Under the pieces are notes generated by a model that was not told the DNA's origin, ran no database searches, and saw only the letters and a list, made by a program, of their open reading frames with translations. The translations under genes and the position numbers were made by a program. DNA of 64,000 nucleotides from CAYVVD01 sp964454975. Its GTDB lineage: Bacteria; Bacteroidota; Ignavibacteria; Kapaibacteriales; UBA2268. This document shows, piece after piece, positions 55,749 through 64,000 of the stretch. Each line of letters begins with the position of its first letter. Within the stretch, counting starts at the first letter, position 1. The stretch lies in NCBI GenBank assembly GCA_964454975.1, contig CAYVVD010000014.1:1-64000 (forward strand). Reading direction: 5' to 3'.

Positions 55749-56399
55749 TCACTCAACCCCAACCCTCGGACACAATTCATGCACCTGGCATTCTATGCAT
55801 TTTGGCTTGCGAGCCGTGCAAATTTTCCTGCCGTGGTTTATCAGGAAGTGGGTAAAAGTAACCCATTGCTCTTCGGGGATTAGTTTCATGAGGGCAAATT
55901 CTATTTTGACAGCATCCTTTGTATCAACAAAATCGAGCCTGTTGGATATTCTTATGACATGTGTATCAACAACGATACCGGGGGTGTTGAAACAATGGCC
56001 TAGCAGTACATTTGCCGTTTTCCTGCCCACACCCGGCAGCCTCAGCAAATCCAGCATATTTCCCGGGACCACGCCCCCAAATTCATCATTTATCATCTGT
56101 GTTGCCCCGCGTATATTCTTTGCCTTTGCCTTGTAGAAACCGGTTGAGTAAATGTCCTGCTCAAGCTCTTCTACGGGGACAAGAAGGAAATCCACCGGTT
56201 TACGGTATTTTTGGAACAACTCTTTTGTAACAGTATTTACACGCGCATCGGTGCATTGCGCCGAAAGGATGGTCGCTACAAGCAATTGGTGGGGTGTTCT
56301 GAAATCAAGTTGTATCTTTACTCCGGTGTATTCTTCCGCAAGGATGTGGAGTATCTCCGCCATCCTCTGTTTTTGCTTTGCTGAAATGCGAATCGGCAT
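55749..56399 (-). CDS. nth: Endonuclease III
   Basis: A 216-residue DNA glycosylase/AP lyase that removes oxidised pyrimidines. The helix-hairpin-helix with catalytic Lys is LPGVGRKTANVLLG (near residue 120), the catalytic Asp is in VVDTHVIRIS (near 138), and the [4Fe-4S] cluster cysteines have the standard C-x6-C-x2-C-x5-C spacing at the C-terminus (CTARKPKCIECQVHELC). Confidence 0.97.
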   Translation of the reverse strand: MPIRISAKQKQRMAEILHILAEEYTGVKIQLDFRTPHQLLVATILSAQCTDARVNTVTKELFQKYRKPVDFLLVPVEELEQDIYSTGFYKAKAKNIRGATQMINDEFGGVVPGNMLDLLRLPGVGRKTANVLLGHCFNTPGIVVDTHVIRISNRLDFVDTKDAVKIEFALMKLIPEEQWVTFTHFLINHGRKICTARKPKCIECQVHELCPRVGVE

Positions 56400-56577
56400 A
56401 GAAATTCCATCAAATATTAAGAATTGTCCTGAATTAATTAAGGGTCACTATTTTTATTTTTCACTTTAGGTGTTCACTGCATATGGATAGATTTCTTCTT
56501 ACCATATAGGCATATAGAACACATAGGATAATGAACAATGAACATTTCACGGTGACTCATAAATAATAACTAATATA

Positions 56578-57231
56578 TCATAATTCATTCATAAGCCGGT
56601 TACATATCGAATCATCCGAGTCACGGTGATAGATGTAAGTCGGTTCGCTGGTTTTGCCGGTTACATATCCTGCTTTCTCAACATTCCGGAAGAATTCAAG
56701 GTCGTCGCCTATTTCCACATTTACAAATCCACCTACACTCTTTGCAAGCTCTTTCTTAAAAATGAAGGTTCCTCCGGTTACACAATTGTCGAGATGTATT
56801 AAACAGCCTGTGTTTGCAGCGTCAGGTACAAAAGGGTCGCCCAAAATTTCAATACCACCATGTATCAGGTCCACCCCAGGGTGCTGAAGTATAAGGCGTT
56901 TGCGTACTTCGAGGTGGTTGGGCTTATACTCGTCATCCGAATCGAGGAACGTGATATACATCCCGCAGGAAGCCTCAATTCCTGCATTGCGCGAAAGCCC
57001 AACGCCGCGGTTCTCGTGGTGCATATACCTGATACGGGGATACTTTTTTATGTACGAGTTGATTAATTGAAATGTATTGTCGCTGCTGCCGTCATCAACA
57101 ACAATCAGTTCCCAGTCCTGTTCGCTTTGAGAAAGTAGGGAATTGATTGCTCTTTCGATAATATATCTCCTGTTATAAGAAAGCATAATAACGGAGAAAA
57201 AGGGAATTTTATCCGGATATATTTTTAACAT
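56578..57231 (-). CDS. GT2 family glycosyltransferase
   Basis: A 217-residue GT-A transferase: FFSVIMLSYNRRYIIERAI, LIVVDDGSSDNTFQLI, ENRGVGLSRNAGIEA and the metal-binding LDSDDEYKPNH. It is short for the family, holding the catalytic domain only. The ATG at 57231 is preferred because longer versions would overlap the divergent rsmG start. The 178-base gap to nth (56400-56577) shows no gene. Acceptor unknown. Confidence 0.85.
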   Translation of the reverse strand: MLKIYPDKIPFFSVIMLSYNRRYIIERAINSLLSQSEQDWELIVVDDGSSDNTFQLINSYIKKYPRIRYMHHENRGVGLSRNAGIEASCGMYITFLDSDDEYKPNHLEVRKRLILQHPGVDLIHGGIEILGDPFVPDAANTGCLIHLDNCVTGGTFIFKKELAKSVGGFVNVEIGDDLEFFRNVEKAGYVTGKTSEPTYIYHRDSDDSICNRLMNEL

Positions 57232-57274
57232 AGAAAGTAATTTAAGAAATAATGGCTCAGAACGGGAATAATTG

Positions 57275-57928
57275 ATGAACATTGTTGAGTTTTGGACAAT
57301 TTGCAGCACAAACGGGATTATCCTCGACGAACCTGAGCGAAAACGTATTGAGCGCTTTTCAGGCGAATTGCTGCATTGGAACAAAAAAGTAAACCTGGTA
57401 TCGCGTAAGGATGAGGAGAATATTTACATTCGCCATATTTTGCACTCTCTTTCGTCGCTTAAGTATGTTGACGTAAAACCGTCTTATAAATGCCTTGATG
57501 TTGGAACGGGGGGAGGGTTGCCGGGAATTCCGCTGGCGATAATGGTTCCGGGGGCGAAGTTTACGCTTGTTGATTCGATTGCGAAGAAGGTAAAAGTAAC
57601 GGAGATGCTTGCAAAACATACCGGATTGCAGAACATCAGGGTAATTGATTCCAGGATTGAGGAGCTTGCATCGAAGGCAGAGCACAAGCAGAAATACGAT
57701 GTTATTTTTGCACGGGCTGTTACCAAACTGGAGCGATTGCTTGGCTGGTCGAAAGATTTGCTAAAACAAGGCGGGAAATACGTCGTATATAAAGGCGGTA
57801 ATCTTGATGATGAAATAAGCGAAGCAAAGGAAATTTACAAGGTAAACGTTGAAGAGATTCAGATTAAATTATTCGGTATTGACTGGTTTGAAAAAGAAAA
57901 TAAAAAGCTTCTTATTTGCAGTTTTTAG
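57275..57928 (+). CDS. rsmG: 16S rRNA (guanine-527-N7)-methyltransferase
   Basis: RsmG methylates G527 of 16S rRNA with SAM; its loss gives low-level streptomycin resistance in several bacteria. Motifs: LLHWNKKVNLVSRKDEENIY, HILHSLSSLKY, the SAM loop CLDVGTGGGLPGIPLAI (near residue 72) and FARAVTKLERLLGWS. The 217-residue length is normal. The 3' end overlaps the next gene by 41 bases. Confidence 0.95.
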   Translation: MNIVEFWTICSTNGIILDEPERKRIERFSGELLHWNKKVNLVSRKDEENIYIRHILHSLSSLKYVDVKPSYKCLDVGTGGGLPGIPLAIMVPGAKFTLVDSIAKKVKVTEMLAKHTGLQNIRVIDSRIEELASKAEHKQKYDVIFARAVTKLERLLGWSKDLLKQGGKYVVYKGGNLDDEISEAKEIYKVNVEEIQIKLFGIDWFEKENKKLLICSF

Positions 57929-58562
57929 CATTCTGCTCGTTCTCCCTGCATTTGCACAGACAAGCGAGGATGCTGTCAGAATCGGGCGTGTAAAGTATTC
58001 CGGTGGCGGCGACTGGTATAACGATCCTTCTGCCGAAGTAAACCTTCTGAATTATGTTCAAAACAGCACAAACATAAACGTAAACCCTGTCTATGAGTTT
58101 GTTGACCTTGCTTCCGACAACATATTCCTCTACCCGATTCTCTTTCTTACAGGGCACGGTAACCTGAAATTCACAAATGCCGAAGCAACCAGACTTCGCT
58201 CTTACCTTGAAAATGGCGGCTTCCTGTATATTGACGATGATTATGGTTTGAATGAATATATTCGCAAAGAGATGAAGAAAGTATTTCCAAACAATGAATT
58301 TGTAGAACTTCCTTTTAATCACGGTATTTACAATTGCCATTTCAAATTCAAATATGGACCTCCGAAGGTTCATGAGCATGATGACAGAAAACCACAGGGC
58401 TTTGGTATTTTTCACGAAGGCAGGCTTTGTGTTTATTACACTTTTGAGAGCAACCCGAGTGATGGCTGGGCTGATGAACGGGTTCACAGAAATCCTCCTG
58501 AAAAAAGGGAGGAAGCGCTTAAGTTCGGCACAAATATTATTGTATGGGCACTAACAAATTAA
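57888..58562 (+). CDS. DUF4159 exported protein
   Basis: A 224-residue DUF4159 protein. The best start is TTG at 57888, inside the end of rsmG, because it yields a clean signal peptide (KKKIKSFLFAVFSILLVLPAFAQ; 23 residues after the start, given here for its KKK head and AFAQ cleavage site). Family blocks are VRIGRVKYSGGGDWYNDPSA, FLTGHGNLKFTNAEATRLR, GGFLYIDDDYGLNEYIR and KPQGFGIFHEGRLCVYYT. The fold resembles a glutamine-amidotransferase-like flavodoxin domain. The family commonly sits near DUF4175-type or MoxR/VWA genes; function unknown. DUF4175 follows 13 bp later. Confidence 0.85.
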   Translation: MKKKIKSFLFAVFSILLVLPAFAQTSEDAVRIGRVKYSGGGDWYNDPSAEVNLLNYVQNSTNINVNPVYEFVDLASDNIFLYPILFLTGHGNLKFTNAEATRLRSYLENGGFLYIDDDYGLNEYIRKEMKKVFPNNEFVELPFNHGIYNCHFKFKYGPPKVHEHDDRKPQGFGIFHEGRLCVYYTFESNPSDGWADERVHRNPPEKREEALKFGTNIIVWALTN

Positions 58563-58575
58563 ATTATATATAGAC

Positions 58576-61500
58576 ATGAAATCACCTGAATTTATATACA
58601 AAACACTCATCAGCAAGATTAATTCCGCACGCAGAAAAGAACTAAGTTATGAGTTTGGGGTCGGATTATTACACACATTTATATTCCTGATGGTTTCTGT
58701 TTTGTTGGCATCATTCGCTGAAAGTTTGCTTAATGGAGATACAGCAATCAGAACAGTGTTTGCGGGTATGATATTTATCGGGACAATTACTTTTTTTGGC
58801 CTGACATCATTTGCACCTTTTGCCCAGATTATAGGACTATTCAGTACTGACAGCATTGAAAAAACAGCTCTCCGAATCGGCGAAAAATATAATGATATAA
58901 AAGATAAATTGAGCAACGCATTACAGCTTTATCCAGTTATAAATAGCAAGAAAAGCTATTCAGGTACATTGGCTGATGCAGCTTTTGAAGAAATATCAAA
59001 TGAAGTTATTGAAAGGCGTTTTGATGTCATTGTTAACAGAAAAAAACTTAAAAATGCATTTTTAAGATTTTTAGTTGCGCTTGTCTTGTTTGTCCTGTCA
59101 TTTAGTTTGTATTCCTTCAAATTAATGCCGGCATTTGACAGGCTGCTAAATTTCAATACATCATTTTTACCTCCTGTGCCTTATACACTTACAGTTGAAC
59201 CAATGAAACAAACTGTGATTAAAGGTGAGCCCGTAGTTGTAAAAATAGTTTCAACAGGAGATTATCCGGAATTTATCAGGCTGAAAATAAAAGAAATTCA
59301 GCAGGAGAAGTATGATGAAATTAAACTTTATCCTGATGACAAAGGATATTATAATTATAAAATCCCTTCAGTTAAAAAAGATTTACAGTTCTTTGGAGAA
59401 GCAGACTGGTTAAGTACTACAATAACCACTGAAATCGGATTGATTAATGTTACCGTAAAACCTATAATTCGCTCTTTGTCAGGTGAGTTACATTACCCGC
59501 GTTACACAGGATTAAGACCCCGAATTTTTAATGAGCAGTCAGCGGATATTTCTGCACTTAGGGGTACTATTGCAAAACTCAGCTTAAACTCAAATGTAAC
59601 TCTTGATTCTGCACAAGTTTTATTCATTCCCGTTAAACGCTCACCGTATTCAATTTCAGATACACTAAGTATAATTGAAGAACCCGAAACAAAATATATA
59701 CCTCTTAATACAAATGGAAGTAATGCTGAGGGGAAATTTACAATAAGTGAATCAGGAAAATATTATCTCAGGATATTTGATAAATCCGGAAATGAAAACA
59801 GCAACCCGATAGAATACTCAGTTGTTGCATTAAATGATAATTTTCCCTCGATTAAACTGATTCAACCTCAAACAGACGTTCAGCTTGGCGAGGATGCAAT
59901 CCTTCCAATTAAAGTTGAAATATCTGATGATTTCGGTTTTAAGAGCCTTAAATTGTACTATAAGCTTACCTATTCACCATACAGCAAGCCCGACCTTGAT
60001 TACAAGCAAGTAAATATTCCGCTTGTTGGTGAAGACCTCGCGAGGGCAGTACCTTATGTTTGGGATTTGTCCACAATTAACATTTCTCCCGAAGACCGTT
60101 ACGAATTTTTCCTCGAAATTGCCGACAATGATATTATTTCCGGACCAAAAACCGCACGTACCGGAATTGTCAATCTAAGGTTGCCTTCATTATCCGAAAT
60201 GTACTCACAATTGGATAATGAGCAAAAGAAAATTGAAAAAGATTTAAAAGAAGTACTTAATGAAGCACAGGAGTTAAAGAAGGAAATAGAAGACTTAAAA
60301 AACGATCTGCGTAAGAACTTTGACAAAAAAGAATTGAATTGGGAAGAGAAAAAACGTGCCCAGGACATTTTTAAAAAACAGGAAGAGATTGGAAACAAAG
60401 TATCTGAAATAAGTGAAAACCTACAGAAAACAACTCAGAAGATGCAGGAAAACAATTTACTTTCACCGGAAACAATGCAGAAATACCTTGAATTGCAGCA
60501 GATGCTCCGGCAATTAGACAGCCCATTGCTGAAACAGATGCAGGAAAGAATGTCAGAAGCAATGAAAAATATGACTCCTGAACAAATGAAACAGGCAATG
60601 GAGCAGTTTGAATTTAACGATGAACAGTTCAGGCGAAGCATTGAAAGGACTATGAAAGTCCTGAAGAGGATGAAAGCTGAGCAGATGGCTGATGCCCTTA
60701 CAAAGCAGTCAGAAGAAATGGCTCAGAAGCAGGAAGAACTTAACAAAGAACTGAACAATACAAATCCGTCTGACAAAAAGGCATTGGAGGATCTTGCAAA
60801 GAAGCAGGATAAACTCAACAAGGATTTTGAAAATCTTTCAAAACAAACGGATGAACTTGAAAACCTGATGGAAGAGATTGGTGATAATATGCCGATGGAT
60901 ATGATGGAACAGGCTAAAAGCGAACTTAATAAACAAGAAACTTCTGAAGCAATGAAAAATGCTTCTCAGCAGATGCAGCAAGGACAAAAAAGCAAAGCTT
61001 CAAAAAATCAGAAGAAAGCCGGAGAAAATATGAAAAAGTTCTCGCAAAAAATGCAGCAAATGCGGGAACAGATGCAGCAGGAAATCACAGAGGAAGCAAT
61101 TCGGAAGATGCAAAAAGCTGTTTCTGATTTACTCAACTTGTCGAAAAACCAGGAATATCTGAAACAAATGTCTCAAAGTGCTGATTATAATTCACAGCAA
61201 ATTCCTAATTTGTCCCGTGATCAGGCTGACATACAAGAGGCTCTAATGAATGTTGCCAACTCGTTGATGGAACTTTCTGATAAATCACTTGCTGTTACTC
61301 CGGAAATGGCAAAGGAAATAGGGGACGCTCTTCGGGAAATGCAGAAAGCACAGCAAAATTATGAAAACCGAAACCCAATGCAGGCTTCCAAAGAGCAGTC
61401 TGCGGCTATGTCATCAATGAACAACGCTGCTATGCAAATGCAAAATATGCTGTCCGCAATGCAGGGTGGAGGTTCATGCCCCAATCCCGGTGGTGCCGGA

Positions 61501-62073
61501 AGTGGTCAGCAGGGAAGCGGTGGAGCAAGCTTCAGTCAGCGCATGCAACAGCTTGCAGCACAGCAACAAATGATAAATCAATCCATGCAGCAAATGATGC
61601 AGCAAGGGCAAGGAAGCATGTCTATGGAACAACGGGCAGAAATAGGCAGGCTGACTGATAAACAAGGTAAGGCAAGTAAGTCGCTTGATGAACTTTCTAA
61701 AGAACAAAAGGAATTCGGAGGAGAAGAGCGCAAAACTCTGGGCGACCTTGAAAAGATTAAGAAAGAGATGCAGGAAGTACTTAACGATATGCAATCTGGC
61801 AACATAGATGATGAAACATTGAAAAAGCAGGACAGGATACTTTCGCGTTTGCTGGATGCTACAAAATCAATCCATGACAGGGATTATGAGAAAAAACGTG
61901 AATCTGCTTCAGGAAAAGAATACCAATTGACCAGCCCTGATAATTTACCGGAATATGAAAATATCGAGGAATCATTCCGTGATATGATTAAATCATTGAA
62001 ACTCGGATATCAAAAGGATTATGAGCTATTAATCCTCAGGTACTTTGAATCGCTAAAAAATAGTCAAAACTAA
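58576..62073 (+). CDS. DUF4175-family membrane protein with long coiled coil
   Basis: An 1165-residue protein. Two or three membrane helices near the N-terminus (LLHTFIFLMVSVLLASFA, TVFAGMIFIGTITFFGL, then FLRFLVALVLFVLSFSLYSF near 160) are followed by beta-sandwich-like regions to about 540. Residues ~540-1090 form a very long coiled coil extremely rich in Gln, Met, Lys and Glu (repeats such as KMQQMREQMQQE), broken by a Gly-rich stretch near 970 (GGGSCPNPGGAGSGQQGSGG). The layout fits DUF4175. It probably works with the DUF4159 protein at the inner membrane; the role is unknown. Confidence 0.82.
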   Translation: MKSPEFIYKTLISKINSARRKELSYEFGVGLLHTFIFLMVSVLLASFAESLLNGDTAIRTVFAGMIFIGTITFFGLTSFAPFAQIIGLFSTDSIEKTALRIGEKYNDIKDKLSNALQLYPVINSKKSYSGTLADAAFEEISNEVIERRFDVIVNRKKLKNAFLRFLVALVLFVLSFSLYSFKLMPAFDRLLNFNTSFLPPVPYTLTVEPMKQTVIKGEPVVVKIVSTGDYPEFIRLKIKEIQQEKYDEIKLYPDDKGYYNYKIPSVKKDLQFFGEADWLSTTITTEIGLINVTVKPIIRSLSGELHYPRYTGLRPRIFNEQSADISALRGTIAKLSLNSNVTLDSAQVLFIPVKRSPYSISDTLSIIEEPETKYIPLNTNGSNAEGKFTISESGKYYLRIFDKSGNENSNPIEYSVVALNDNFPSIKLIQPQTDVQLGEDAILPIKVEISDDFGFKSLKLYYKLTYSPYSKPDLDYKQVNIPLVGEDLARAVPYVWDLSTINISPEDRYEFFLEIADNDIISGPKTARTGIVNLRLPSLSEMYSQLDNEQKKIEKDLKEVLNEAQELKKEIEDLKNDLRKNFDKKELNWEEKKRAQDIFKKQEEIGNKVSEISENLQKTTQKMQENNLLSPETMQKYLELQQMLRQLDSPLLKQMQERMSEAMKNMTPEQMKQAMEQFEFNDEQFRRSIERTMKVLKRMKAEQMADALTKQSEEMAQKQEELNKELNNTNPSDKKALEDLAKKQDKLNKDFENLSKQTDELENLMEEIGDNMPMDMMEQAKSELNKQETSEAMKNASQQMQQGQKSKASKNQKKAGENMKKFSQKMQQMREQMQQEITEEAIRKMQKAVSDLLNLSKNQEYLKQMSQSADYNSQQIPNLSRDQADIQEALMNVANSLMELSDKSLAVTPEMAKEIGDALREMQKAQQNYENRNPMQASKEQSAAMSSMNNAAMQMQNMLSAMQGGGSCPNPGGAGSGQQGSGGASFSQRMQQLAAQQQMINQSMQQMMQQGQGSMSMEQRAEIGRLTDKQGKASKSLDELSKEQKEFGGEERKTLGDLEKIKKEMQEVLNDMQSGNIDDETLKKQDRILSRLLDATKSIHDRDYEKKRESASGKEYQLTSPDNLPEYENIEESFRDMIKSLKLGYQKDYELLILRYFESLKNSQN

Positions 62074-62151
62074 GACTTAGTATTATTTCCTAATTGAAAT
62101 ATCACTGATATTAATTATATTCAATTTCCTTTATAAGGGTAGTTATTAAGA

Positions 62152-63039
62152 ATGGCAATGTCAGTAATAAATACACTCCTTGATACCCAGGAATTTGCAA
62201 CTTTGCCTCCTGTAGCTGCAAAAGTACTCGAGATGTTGGAAAATGACGATACGGATATACGGGAAATTTCAAGGGTTGTTGAGGCTGACGCACCTCTTAC
62301 GATCAAACTATTAAGAGTAGCAAATTCACCACTTTATGCCACAAGAAACGAAGTAAAATCAATACACCAGGCAATAATTACATTAGGCCTTAACCGCTTG
62401 ACAAATATAGTGCTTGGCGTTTCTATATTTTCGAAGTTTCTTGTCAGTTCACAGAAGTCCGCCAAAGAATTGATGGAAAAATTCTGGTGGCATTCTTCCT
62501 GTGCAGGAATGGTGGCAAAATCATTTTCCAAGAAGATAAATAAGTATTTCAAAGAAACTGAGTTTATAGGCGGCCTGCTTCACGACATAGGCAAGCTTGC
62601 AATGATACAATATGATTCCATAAAGTATCTTGAAGTTATTCGCCTTGTCATTGAAGAGAATATGAATGATAACGACGCCGAAAATCAGATTTTTGGTGTC
62701 ACACATGCTGAAGTTGGGGCCGAAATATCAAGGTTATGGAAGTTACCTGCCGAATTGAGAAGTGTAATAACTTTCCATGACAGAATTGAAGATGCTTTTG
62801 AACATAAAGAGTTGATTTCTATGGTAAGGCTTGCAGACTTGCTATGCGAAGTTTGGGGTGCCGGTTTTTATGAAGGAATAACTGAGTTGTTCCTTAAGGA
62901 TGAATCAGGCTGGCATGTACTTTGTGATTCATTCCCGGAATTGCTACAACTTGATGTAGAACGGTTTACTTTCGAACTGGAAGAAGATTACAAGATGTCT
63001 TCATCCTTCCTGAATATAATTCTCGGCGAGTCCAATTAA
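62152..63039 (+). CDS. HDOD-domain signalling protein
   Basis: A 295-residue protein consisting mainly of an HDOD domain: LPPVAAKVLEMLEND, VVEADAPLTIKLLRVANSPLY, SIHQAIITLGLNRLTNIVLG. A GGLLHDIGKLAMI motif retains the HD pair, though HDOD domains usually lack phosphohydrolase activity and act as signalling scaffolds. It has no attached receiver or GGDEF domain. Its last 39 bases overlap the convergent Kdo transferase gene. Confidence 0.92.
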   Translation: MAMSVINTLLDTQEFATLPPVAAKVLEMLENDDTDIREISRVVEADAPLTIKLLRVANSPLYATRNEVKSIHQAIITLGLNRLTNIVLGVSIFSKFLVSSQKSAKELMEKFWWHSSCAGMVAKSFSKKINKYFKETEFIGGLLHDIGKLAMIQYDSIKYLEVIRLVIEENMNDNDAENQIFGVTHAEVGAEISRLWKLPAELRSVITFHDRIEDAFEHKELISMVRLADLLCEVWGAGFYEGITELFLKDESGWHVLCDSFPELLQLDVERFTFELEEDYKMSSSFLNIILGESN

Positions 63040-64000
63040 TCCAGCTATTCTCTCTGCTATCCTCATGCTTTCCCCTTTTTTCGATAACACGTATTCCTTT
63101 GCGGTATTTGCCCTCGAACTCATAATCTCATCTTTTGTTAAAAGCAATTTTAATTCATTGAACAGTTCCTCATCAGTTTTAATGCCGGACAAGGCATTTT
63201 TTTCAGCTAAATTTAAAGCATCAGGTGAATTCGTATATTTAGGCCCGCATATCACAGGCAATGCAAATCCCGCCGGCTCGGTAACGCTATGAACTCCAGC
63301 GCCAAAAGCTCCCCCTAAATATGCTATATGTGCATAAGAATATAAAGACAGTAGCTTCCCGATTGAATCAACAATAATTGTCTCGACTTCATCTGTGGAA
63401 TTTTCAATTCTACTCAATAAAATTGAACCTGGTACTTGTTTTCTAAGCCTGTCAATATTCTTTTCATTAGGTTCATGCGGCACAATAATTAACAAAAGCG
63501 ATTTATCTGTATGTTGTTTAAGTTTGTTAAAAGCTGCTATAAGTAGCTTTTCATCAGGTTCCCATGTAGAACCGGCAACAATAATAAATTCTTTTTTGCT
63601 GCAAATCGCCTTCGGTAACAGATCAATTTCAGAAGCCTTTTCCACACGTTCAATTATCCTGTCAAATCGAGTATCGGCTGATTTGTAAACGGGTGTATCT
63701 TTGATAAAATCCTTAAACAGATTTTGATGCCTGGAATCAATTGTATAAATCTCATCAAACAGGTTAAATGATCGTTTATAATATGCTGCTTTAAACAGAT
63801 TACTGATGCCACCTCCAGGGAAGGAGGCACATATCAATAGCCTGGGAACATTTTGGTGCTCTAATTCCAGCAAATAATTCAACCAGATTTCGTAGCGAAT
63901 AAAGACTGCGATTTCTGGATTATACTTCGCAAGAAATGCCTTCACAAATGATTTTTTGTCAAAGGGCAGGTAAATAATTTCATCGGCATATGCGTAGCCT
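63001..64000 (-). CDS. waaA: 3-deoxy-D-manno-octulosonic acid (Kdo) transferase, partial
   Basis: The C-terminal ~330 residues of a Kdo transferase (WaaA/KdtA); the start is beyond the window edge. WaaA adds Kdo to lipid IVA at the inner membrane. Visible blocks are ADEIIYLPFDKKSFV, FIRYEIWLNYLLEL, IDSRHQNLFKD, FIIVAGSTWEPDEKLL, VPHEPNE, and the donor-site region HIAYLGGAFGAGVHSVTEPAGFALPV (in parts: AYLGGAFGAG, HSVTEPAGFALPV). Together with kdsA and the LptC-like protein it shows that the organism makes Kdo-containing LPS. Confidence 0.93.
   Translation of the reverse strand, partial: GYAYADEIIYLPFDKKSFVKAFLAKYNPEIAVFIRYEIWLNYLLELEHQNVPRLLICASFPGGGISNLFKAAYYKRSFNLFDEIYTIDSRHQNLFKDFIKDTPVYKSADTRFDRIIERVEKASEIDLLPKAICSKKEFIIVAGSTWEPDEKLLIAAFNKLKQHTDKSLLLIIVPHEPNEKNIDRLRKQVPGSILLSRIENSTDEVETIIVDSIGKLLSLYSYAHIAYLGGAFGAGVHSVTEPAGFALPVICGPKYTNSPDALNLAEKNALSGIKTDEELFNELKLLLTKDEIMSSRANTAKEYVLSKKGESMRIAERIAGLIGLAENYIQEG

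Noticed and set aside
1..64000. tRNA, rRNA, CRISPR array, insertion sequence or prophage
   Set aside because: No cloverleaf T-loop pattern, rRNA segment, regular repeat array, transposase, integrase or phage structural gene was recognised on reading both strands.

Overview
The window is an AT-rich, gene-dense bacterial chromosome segment of Gram-negative type. It carries outer-membrane and Kdo/LPS genes (kdsA, an LptC-like lipoprotein, and a partial Kdo transferase). It also has an ExbB-ExbD-ExbD-TonB system and two proteins ending in type IX secretion (T9SS) C-terminal sorting domains. One promoter matches the Bacteroidota-type consensus TTTG-N19-TAnnTTTG exactly. The glycine decarboxylase is the split form (gcvPB), and a MotA/MotB pair is present. 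Together these suggest the Bacteroidota/Chlorobiota/Ignavibacteriota assemblage, possibly a Kapabacteria- or Ignavibacteria-like lineage. That placement is inference from gene content; no rRNA is present.

Layout. 1-6.4 kb (minus): comB-like, ftsK, an outer-membrane protein, recN and the start of a RelA/SpoT-like gene, all closely spaced. 6.4-9.2 kb (plus): kdsA-lptC-tpiA-pgsA, joined by overlapping starts and stops. 9.4-11.6 kb: an HU-type protein with a terminator, then pyrB-prmC. 11.8-17.9 kb: a STAS protein followed by exbB-exbD-exbD-tonB, a small membrane protein, a PstS-like lipoprotein and a TPR protein. 18.0-26.4 kb: the conserved DUF177-rpmF-plsX-fabH-fabD-fabG-acpP-fabF-rnc lipid operon, then gcvPB. 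26.6-29.7 kb: a 1021-residue fusion of zincin, beta-propeller and barrel.

29.7-45.8 kb (minus): DUF1800, DUF1501 (T9SS), a secreted glycosidase-like protein (T9SS), a 2225-residue Sec-secreted YD/RHS-repeat protein, a TPR lipoprotein, motA, motB and a response regulator fused to a degenerate HD-GYP-like domain. 46.0-49.6 kb: rpmB, mnmA and two glycosyltransferases, the second of which appears to start at a CTG codon overlapping the upstream stop. 49.7-55.7 kb is a decayed zone: remnants of a K+ channel/TrkA protein, a LolA-like lipoprotein-sorting protein, a porin-like barrel and a zincin lipoprotein with two in-frame stops, with one intact HAD hydrolase among them. 55.7-64 kb: nth, a GT2 glycosyltransferase, rsmG, DUF4159 and DUF4175 proteins, an HDOD protein and a partial waaA/kdtA.

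Most of the window is housekeeping. The least ordinary parts are the RHS/T9SS secreted block, the degenerate HD-GYP regulator beside motAB, the zincin-propeller-barrel fusion, the CTG start and the pseudogene cluster. I saw no CRISPR array, tRNA, rRNA, insertion sequence or phage gene.
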